This document shows positions 58,096 to 64,000 of a stretch of DNA of 64,000 bases, piece by piece. Within the stretch, counting starts at the first letter, position 1. Each line of letters starts with the position of its first letter. The DNA comes from an uncultured Roseburia sp. (lineage in GTDB: Bacteria; Bacillota; Clostridia; Lachnospirales; Lachnospiraceae), in contig CANSSP010000002.1 in the NCBI GenBank assembly GCA_947649645.1, forward strand, positions 124,001 through 188,000, written 5' to 3'. The notes below the pieces were generated by a model. It was not told where the DNA came from. It saw only the letters and a list, made by a program, of their open reading frames with translations, and did no database searches. A program made the translations under genes and the position numbers.

Positions 58096-59352
58096 CTATC
58101 TCCTGCGCGCCACGATCAGGGCGTCCTCCCTAAAAGGATGCATCTCTACGATCGTTTTTCCTTCTTTTATCTCATGATCTACATATGCCGTAAAACGTTC
58201 CGCCAGATCGATCACCGTAAAATCCCAGCCGCTCAGATCCATATTGAGCCGCACCTTCGTATTAAACGGCACATACACAAGAAGAAGATCGGAACCATTC
58301 TGCGCCACCCTGATATCCGTCGTGGGATTCACCAGAAGATCCTGTCTGGGCGAAAGCGCAAAAACCTGAAGTTCCTCCATCAACATTTTAAAGTATCCAT
58401 AATCCCAGGATGCGGGAAACGCCATCGCCTCCTCCCAGGATGCCGGCATATCAAACCCCTCTCCCAGAAGACTCGAAAACCCTTTCTTTACCTTATGCCA
58501 GCTGTAGATACCTGCCGCTCCATAGGTAATGCCGGCGCAGGCCCCGGAAAGAACACTGACATAAGCGGCCCTGCGGACGTCGCGGCGGCTCCAGCGGCCA
58601 TACAGATTTCCGGAATATCCCATGCCCTCATAGCAGGGCTCGGAATTGATCAACGGTTTCCCGGGGTATTTTTCCTGCATCGTTTCACTGAGCGTATACG
58701 GCATGGTGAGATCCGCAGCGTTGTGTCCGCTCTGGTAAAAGCATAGGTCGAGAAGCCGGTACAGCTCGTCGGGAATATCCGAATATCTTCCCCTGATGTG
58801 GGTCGTAAACAGGCATTCCGGCGCCAGCTCTTTTAAAATCTCCGCCACATGTACATAATACCGAATCGTCTCCTCTTCGGGAAAATCCGTATCGCCGCTG
58901 ATCACATAAAGCGGCTCCAGCCCGGTAAAAACCTCATGCACCTTCTGCACGTAATTTCTGAGACAGTCAAAGGGAAGGATTCCGTCCGGAAACATTTTAG
59001 AAGCCCAGGTACCCGGCACGTAATTGCACCACAGGACAACCAGGGCGAGCTCAAATCCCTCCTGTTTTGCCTTTACGCACATCTCTTTTGCATGTTGAAA
59101 ATACGCGTCATTCAGGCACTGTGGATCCTGGTTTACAAAAGGTCTGTAATCCAGGTCTGTGACCGAAGCGTCCCACTGGGGAAGAATATTGATCTGAATG
59201 GTATTAAATCCCTGCACTTTTCTTCTGTACAGGTAATAATCCCATTCGTCGTCAGTGATGTTGGTAAATGCCGACCAGCAGGTATCCGCCAGATAAAAAA
59301 AGGGGCGCCCGTCCTTTAATATATTTTTTTTGTTTTCTGCAATCTGAAGCAT
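58096..59352 (-). CDS. DUF4038-type glycoside hydrolase, apiosidase-like (GH140-related)
   Basis: A 418-residue TIM-barrel protein with the DUF4038 beginning (GRPFFYLADTCWSAF, KVQGFNTIQINI). VISGDTDF and INSEPCYEG supply an Asp and Glu that match the catalytic pair positions in apiosidases. It lacks a signal peptide, so it acts in the cytoplasm on imported material. AGGAGGAATCTT precedes the start. It is the last gene of the sugar operon. The sugar is inferred from neighbours. Confidence 0.8.
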   Translation of the reverse strand: MLQIAENKKNILKDGRPFFYLADTCWSAFTNITDDEWDYYLYRRKVQGFNTIQINILPQWDASVTDLDYRPFVNQDPQCLNDAYFQHAKEMCVKAKQEGFELALVVLWCNYVPGTWASKMFPDGILPFDCLRNYVQKVHEVFTGLEPLYVISGDTDFPEEETIRYYVHVAEILKELAPECLFTTHIRGRYSDIPDELYRLLDLCFYQSGHNAADLTMPYTLSETMQEKYPGKPLINSEPCYEGMGYSGNLYGRWSRRDVRRAAYVSVLSGACAGITYGAAGIYSWHKVKKGFSSLLGEGFDMPASWEEAMAFPASWDYGYFKMLMEELQVFALSPRQDLLVNPTTDIRVAQNGSDLLLVYVPFNTKVRLNMDLSGWDFTVIDLAERFTAYVDHEIKEGKTIVEMHPFREDALIVARRR

Positions 59353-59367
59353 AAGATTCCTCCTATA

Positions 59368-60816
59368 TTATCGTAACAAGATATGAACAGCTTCATTCCA
59401 GCGGTCCATACGCTTTTTCCAGACGTCGGGCTTACTGTTCTGATGATAAGCCCTGTATTCACGGTGTGCAAAGATATCCTCTTTCTGATACACGCCGGCC
59501 GCAATCCCTGCCATATAGGCTGCGCCGATGGCCGACAGCTCTTCTTCCAGGGAGACGAGAACCGTGGTTTTTGCGATATCACTCAGAAACTGCATTAAAT
59601 ATTCGTTTTTACTGGGCCCTCCGTCTGCTTTCACTTCCGATAACATAAGCCTGCTGTCATCCGCCATCGCATTCAGAATATCTGTGATCTGATAGGCAAT
59701 GCTTTCCACGGCGGCTTTGATCAGCTCGTTTCTGGAAGTGGTCCGGCTCATACCATAAAACATGGCACGTACGTTTTCATTCCAGTATGGCGCCGATAAT
59801 CCGGAAAACGCCGGAACCAGAACGGTTTCATCCTCTTTATTGCTCTTTTCTACGGCGGCAGCCGTGTCATCCGGGCTTTCAATCAGACCCAGATCGTTCT
59901 GCAGCCATGATATCACGGCGCCGGCGTAATTGATATTTCCCTCCAGCACATACTCGGTCACGCCGTCCATGCGCCAGGCCAGCGAAGTAGTCAGACCGTT
60001 TCCGCTCTTTTTGTACTCTTTTCCGATATTCATCATAATCGAAGAGCCGGTTCCAAGCGTCGTCTTTACCTGTCCTTTTTCATGACACCCCTGACCGAAC
60101 AGCGCCGCATGGGAATCGCCCAGAACGGCATAAATCGGAATCGGTTTATCCAGGCAGCCGGCAAAATCCGTATAACCAAAGCAGGCATTGCTGTCACATA
60201 CTTCGGGCAGGGTATCCATGTCAATCTCAAACAGCTCACACAGGCGTTCCGACCATTTTCCCGCATGAATGTCAAACAACTGTGTGCGGGAGGCGTTGGA
60301 AGCGTCTGTTTTAAACACCTTTTTTTCCGTAAGACAGTAGACGAGCCAGCTGTCCATCGTCCCCAGATGGTATTTTCCTTCTGGCTTTACATGCTCGATA
60401 AGCCAGCGCATCTTTCCCGCCGGAAAATAGGGAGAGAGAACCAGACCGGTAATATCGTAGATCTCGTCCCGGTACGCTTCATAGCGTTTTACAATGCCGA
60501 CCGACCGGGAGCACTGCCAGACCACGGCGTCTGCCAGCGGCCTGCCGTTTTCGTCCCACATCAATGTTGTTTCTCTCTGATTGCTGATGCCCACCGCGCG
60601 GATCTCATCGCGGCTGACATGAGAAGAATCAATCACCTCGTACACGGCCTGCAGCGTGTTAAAATAAATCTCCATGGGATCGTGGGATACATATCCCTGC
60701 TCATTGACAATCTGCCTGTGTTTTTTATCGACCCGCTTTAACAAATTTCCCTTGTGATCAAACAGTACCGCCTTTGTGTTCTGCGTACTCTGATCGATGC
60801 TTATCACGTAACTCAT
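59368..60816 (-). CDS. FGGY family sugar kinase (glycerol-kinase-like; apulose kinase candidate)
   Basis: A 482-residue kinase with the FGGY folds: DQSTQNTKAVLFD (phosphate loop), SNQRETTLMWD, TTLGTGSSIM and ADGGPSKNEYLMQFLSD. It resembles glycerol kinases in NQRET and in the EGNINYAGA region. In a cluster with a sugar isomerase and split transketolase it is best read as a ketose kinase, possibly D-apulose kinase (ApsK). It overlaps the transketolase gene as ATGA. Confidence 0.85.
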   Translation of the reverse strand: MSYVISIDQSTQNTKAVLFDHKGNLLKRVDKKHRQIVNEQGYVSHDPMEIYFNTLQAVYEVIDSSHVSRDEIRAVGISNQRETTLMWDENGRPLADAVVWQCSRSVGIVKRYEAYRDEIYDITGLVLSPYFPAGKMRWLIEHVKPEGKYHLGTMDSWLVYCLTEKKVFKTDASNASRTQLFDIHAGKWSERLCELFEIDMDTLPEVCDSNACFGYTDFAGCLDKPIPIYAVLGDSHAALFGQGCHEKGQVKTTLGTGSSIMMNIGKEYKKSGNGLTTSLAWRMDGVTEYVLEGNINYAGAVISWLQNDLGLIESPDDTAAAVEKSNKEDETVLVPAFSGLSAPYWNENVRAMFYGMSRTTSRNELIKAAVESIAYQITDILNAMADDSRLMLSEVKADGGPSKNEYLMQFLSDIAKTTVLVSLEEELSAIGAAYMAGIAAGVYQKEDIFAHREYRAYHQNSKPDVWKKRMDRWNEAVHILLR

Positions 60817-61739
60817 AATGCCTCTTCCACAGATTTTACAATACCGGCGTCATCCAGGCCATAATAGGCAAACATCTCCCGATTGGTCCCCGAAATCAGA
60901 TGTTCATCGGGCAGATTCTTCTCTACCAGACGCCTGGGACAGCGGGAAGAAAGCGCCTGGGCCACTGCGCTTCCCAGCCCTCCCTGGGGCGCATGCTCCT
61001 CAACGGTCACAACCAGTTTCACATCCCTGGCTTTTTCCACCAGCGTATCCGCATCAAGCGGTTTCAGACAGTACATATCGATCAGTCCGGCGGATATCCC
61101 CTTTTCACCAAGCTGTTCCACAGCCTTTTTCGCATACGGAACCATTTCTCCGCAGGCCACCAGCAGCACATCTTTCCCGTCTGCGATCACGTTTGCCCTG
61201 TTCAGCGTAAAATCCATATTTTCGTCATAGATATCCTCCGTGGCAGAACGACTCACACGGATATAGGCCGGAGCTGTATCCTTAAGCAATGCCTCGATAA
61301 GCTTTGTGGTCTGGAACCGGTCGCTGGGATTGTAAACACGCATGCCCGTCAGCGCCGACATAGCCGCAAAATCCTGACACGAATGGTGCGTCATGCCCAG
61401 CGCACCATAGCTGACGCCGCCACTGATGCCAATCAGCGTCACATTGGTTCCCGAGTATGCCACATCCACCTTTGCCTGTTCATAACTGCGGGTAGTCAGA
61501 AAGCTTGCAGGAGAGGCGGCAAACACCTTCTTGCCGCAGGCCGCCAGCCCTGCGGATATTCCCACCAGATTCTGCTCCGCAATGCCTGCTTCCACAAACT
61601 GTCCGGGATATGTTTCGGCAAAAGGCGCCAGGGAAGCGGATCCTCTGGAATCGGAACAGACAACAACAATATTTCTGTCGCTTTTCGCTTTTTCCAGCAG
61701 ACAGTCGCAGATCGCCTGCCTGTTTGTGATTTTATTCAT
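60813..61739 (-). CDS. Transketolase-like C-terminal subunit
   Basis: A 308-residue protein with the pyrimidine-binding domain (catalytic Glu in FVEAGIAEQNLVG) and the C-terminal domain (LIDMYCLKPLDADTL, EEHAPQGGLGSAV). It corresponds to the second half of transketolase. With the next gene it forms the TPP enzyme of the operon. It overlaps both neighbours by four bases. Two-subunit transketolases like this serve apulose-4-phosphate (AptB), pentose or other sugar phosphates. Confidence 0.9.
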   Translation of the reverse strand: MNKITNRQAICDCLLEKAKSDRNIVVVCSDSRGSASLAPFAETYPGQFVEAGIAEQNLVGISAGLAACGKKVFAASPASFLTTRSYEQAKVDVAYSGTNVTLIGISGGVSYGALGMTHHSCQDFAAMSALTGMRVYNPSDRFQTTKLIEALLKDTAPAYIRVSRSATEDIYDENMDFTLNRANVIADGKDVLLVACGEMVPYAKKAVEQLGEKGISAGLIDMYCLKPLDADTLVEKARDVKLVVTVEEHAPQGGLGSAVAQALSSRCPRRLVEKNLPDEHLISGTNREMFAYYGLDDAGIVKSVEEAL

Positions 61740-62554
61740 GCCAGCACCTCCTCAATGTCTTTTACTGCCCGCTCATATTCTTCCTGTGTCATCACGCCGT
61801 GGTGCCACTTCTTTTCATTTTCCATAAAAGAAACGCCCTTTCCCTTTACGGTGTGTGCGATCACAACCGAAGGTTTTCCCTTGCAAGCTGCCGCTTTTTT
61901 GTATGCCTCCACAAGCTGTGCACAATTGTTCCCGTCCTCTGCCTCAATGACATTCCAGCCGAAAGAGGCGAACTTCTCCGCGAGCGGAGCGCTTGACATC
62001 ACCTGATCTGTCGTTCCGCTGATCTGCAGACGATTTAAATCTACGGTAGCGCATAAATTATCCAGCTGATACTGACGGGCCGCCATCATGGCTTCGTAAT
62101 TGGATCCTTCCGCCATTTCCCCGTCACCCAGCACTACATAGGTACGATAAGTCCTGTCATCCATTTTTGCAGCCAGCGCCATGCCGACACCGACGGCAAG
62201 ACCGTGCCCCAGAGAACCGGAATTGATCTCAACGCCGTTCACATCGGTATTTGGGTGTCCGATAAACTCAGACTGGTACTGTGAAAACGTGTCAATCGCT
62301 CTCTGCTTGTCAAAAAAACCTTTTTCCCCCAGCACTACAAACAGGGCATCGGCACAATGCCCCTTGCTCAGAAGAAAACGGTCGTGATTATCATCCTTAA
62401 AGTTATCCGGATTTACATTCATGATATCAAAATATAAAACCGTAAGAATGTCGATCACGCTTAAATCTCCGCCCACATGTCCGGCCTGCGACTTATGTAT
62501 CATTTCAATAACGTCCCGTCTCAGCTCATAGCTCTTTCTCGTCAATGCATCCAT
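61736..62554 (-). CDS. Transketolase-like N-terminal subunit
   Basis: A 272-residue protein holding the thiamine-diphosphate-binding half: QAGHVGGDLSVID, SKGHCADAL, GSLGHGLAVGVGMA and the GDG motif LGDGEMAEGSNYEA. It starts one base after the isomerase stop. It should pair with the following subunit. In the described apiose route the equivalent is AptA. Confidence 0.9.
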   Translation of the reverse strand: MDALTRKSYELRRDVIEMIHKSQAGHVGGDLSVIDILTVLYFDIMNVNPDNFKDDNHDRFLLSKGHCADALFVVLGEKGFFDKQRAIDTFSQYQSEFIGHPNTDVNGVEINSGSLGHGLAVGVGMALAAKMDDRTYRTYVVLGDGEMAEGSNYEAMMAARQYQLDNLCATVDLNRLQISGTTDQVMSSAPLAEKFASFGWNVIEAEDGNNCAQLVEAYKKAAACKGKPSVVIAHTVKGKGVSFMENEKKWHHGVMTQEEYERAVKDIEEVLA

Positions 62555-62555
62555 C

Positions 62556-63956
62556 TTATTCTCCCCGAATATACGCCTTCACGGCCTCTTCATTGTCATC
62601 ATACAGATCCGGTTTTACACCAATATATTTGCACGCCTCATACAAAACAGGCACAATATCCTTGTGTATCCCCACACAGTGATGGATATACGGCCCTTCT
62701 ACAATTTTTGCCTCCAGGCGTTTCCAGTTTTTCACCTCAACCCACACGTAAGTGCCTTTCGTATAAGGGCCGTCCACACCCTTTGCATTTCCCAGAAGCA
62801 GTGAATATTCCCCGTTGTCCCCGTCAAAACGGCACAGCGTCATCTCGCCGGATTTCGCCAGCGCTTCCACCGCGCCGGGATGATCAAACGCCAGCGGATA
62901 GCCGATGGTCGGTCTGCAGGAAGCGCAGGAAATCGGCCACGGACCGCAGTGCTGCAGCAGCTCCGCATTGTCATTGTCCGGATGTCTTACCGTCCAGTCT
63001 GCAAAAAAGGTTCTCGCCTCATCCATACCGGCTGCCTCCGCCAGAATTGCCGTCACGGCGCCGTGGATATCCGTCTCACACACCACAGGCAGCCCCTCTT
63101 CATTGAGCAGGCTGTTTGCCGCGCAGGGCATAATCCCGATCTCGTCCTGAAGGGCATTCCAGCACTGAATTGCAATAGCGTTACAGCCATATTTTTCTGC
63201 CAGGTTTCGCATGGCAACCTTTAAGGCAGCGACATTCTCCAGTTGCTCGTCGTTGATCGCGATCTCAAAATTTTCCCTGCAGTAAGCAACCGTGGCAGCA
63301 ACGGCGTTCCCTTCTGCCTTTGCTTTTTTCATCTCCGCCGTCAGCTCCGGAATCGGTATGGGCGACAGCTGGATATGAAATTTTTCCAGCAGTTCCCCTT
63401 CATTGCACATGGTTGACCAGAAATCAAACGGGCGGGGCCCGATCTGAAGGATGCGCGTTCTGCGGAAGGCTTTTACCACGTTGCAGACGGCAAGAAAATT
63501 CCTTATTCCCCTCTCAAATTCCGGATCTTCCAGATCACAGTTGCACAGATAAGTGAAAGGAACCCTGAAACGGCGCAGCACCTTCCCGGTGGCAAACAGA
63601 CCGCACTGGCTGTCGCGCAGACGGATTCCTTTTTCATCGGGCCTCTCGTCCCTGGGCCCCCACAGCAGAACCGGGACATTCAGTTCCTTTGCCAGGCGTG
63701 CCACTTCATATTCGGTTCCGAAATTGCCATGCGGAAAAAACAATCCGTCTATTTTTTCCGCTTTAAACTTCTCACAGATCGCTGCCCTGTCCGCATCGTC
63801 ATGCAACAGCCCGTCGTCGGCTATATCGTCGATATCGACATAAGAAACTCCCATCTGCTGCAGTTTCTTTCTTGTAAGTCCGGCGTATTCCTCGGCAGCC
63901 GGAGCCGAAAAAATGCTTCTTCTGGTGGGCGCCAGACCAATCTTTATCTTTGCCAT
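62556..63956 (-). CDS. L-fucose/L-arabinose isomerase family protein
   Basis: A 466-residue protein of the fucose/arabinose isomerase fold. It contains PHGNFGTEYEVARLAK, PVLLWGPRDERPDE, NALQDEIGIMPCAANSLLNEEG and VCETDIHGAVTAIL, with Glu/Asp residues in the metal-ligand places. It should convert an aldose to a ketose. In this operon the aldose may be D-apiose. ATG 63956 follows AGGAGGAAGT. Only 44 bases remain to the window end, so genes further upstream in the operon, such as a transporter, may be missing. Confidence 0.85.
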   Translation of the reverse strand: MAKIKIGLAPTRRSIFSAPAAEEYAGLTRKKLQQMGVSYVDIDDIADDGLLHDDADRAAICEKFKAEKIDGLFFPHGNFGTEYEVARLAKELNVPVLLWGPRDERPDEKGIRLRDSQCGLFATGKVLRRFRVPFTYLCNCDLEDPEFERGIRNFLAVCNVVKAFRRTRILQIGPRPFDFWSTMCNEGELLEKFHIQLSPIPIPELTAEMKKAKAEGNAVAATVAYCRENFEIAINDEQLENVAALKVAMRNLAEKYGCNAIAIQCWNALQDEIGIMPCAANSLLNEEGLPVVCETDIHGAVTAILAEAAGMDEARTFFADWTVRHPDNDNAELLQHCGPWPISCASCRPTIGYPLAFDHPGAVEALAKSGEMTLCRFDGDNGEYSLLLGNAKGVDGPYTKGTYVWVEVKNWKRLEAKIVEGPYIHHCVGIHKDIVPVLYEACKYIGVKPDLYDDNEEAVKAYIRGE

Positions 63957-64000
63957 ACTTCCTCCTGTTTCTCCCTGACAACCAGGCACCAGTCGCCTGC

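Overview
The window is a chromosomal segment of a low-to-mid GC anaerobic, spore-forming Firmicute, most likely a Lachnospiraceae-type clostridium. This is inferred from gene content and synteny: a Na+-type F-ATPase operon preceded by tsaC, a YwlE-like gene and upp; rpsF-ssb-rpsR; gdpP-rplI-dnaB; an 8Fe ferredoxin; spmB; an HrcA/CIRCE-controlled hsp20; and strong AGGAGG ribosome binding sites. I saw no rRNA, tRNA, CRISPR array, insertion sequence or prophage gene.

Layout. 1-3.9 kb: a Na/Pi cotransporter cut by the window edge and a YfhO membrane protein. 3.9-13.9 kb: a long leftward block of tsaC, a YwlE-like phosphatase homologue, upp, dCMP deaminase and the complete ATP synthase operon (atpZ, subunit I, BEFHAGDC), with its own promoter before atpZ. 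14-16.7 kb: galM, a ferredoxin and a MerR regulator with a long Gln/Ala/Gly-rich linker. 16.7-21 kb: a possible structured RNA or leader, then dnaB, rplI and gdpP. 21-26.5 kb: a lipoprotein, a MATE exporter divergent from a Crp/Fnr regulator, rpsR-ssb-rpsF, and a hemerythrin-receiver fusion. 26.6-33 kb: CapA, a PepSY lipoprotein, a UDP-sugar pyrophosphorylase, a large unknown membrane-anchored protein and YitT. 33-38.4 kb: hsp20, an MFS carrier and an MBOAT/SGNH O-acylation pair. 38.6-43.7 kb: a charged coiled-coil protein, a surface 5'-nucleotidase, SurE and an amidohydrolase. 43.8-46.9 kb: ptsI, ptsH and a DeoR regulator. 47-50 kb: four unknown envelope proteins on the plus strand. 50-52 kb: a condensation-domain acyltransferase divergent from a TetR regulator. 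52.1-53.9 kb: an ECF sigma factor, an RsgI-like anti-sigma factor and a secreted Asp/Cys-repeat, His-rich protein. 54-58 kb: S-adenosylhomocysteinase, a lone spmB and a REC-GGDEF-EAL protein. 58-64 kb: an operon of a sugar isomerase, split transketolase, FGGY kinase and DUF4038 glycosidase that fits the known D-apiose/apulose route.

Most notable points: the ECF sigma / His-rich anti-sigma / His-rich secreted repeat protein operon, which looks like a metal-sensing envelope system; the YwlE-like protein that has lost its catalytic Cys; HPr with Arg in place of regulatory Ser46; a MATE gene whose best start is out of frame by one base at an A7 tract, with a Crp-type operator at about -41.5; a hemerythrin-receiver fusion; and leader RNAs with strong or mutually exclusive pairings upstream of merR and capA.
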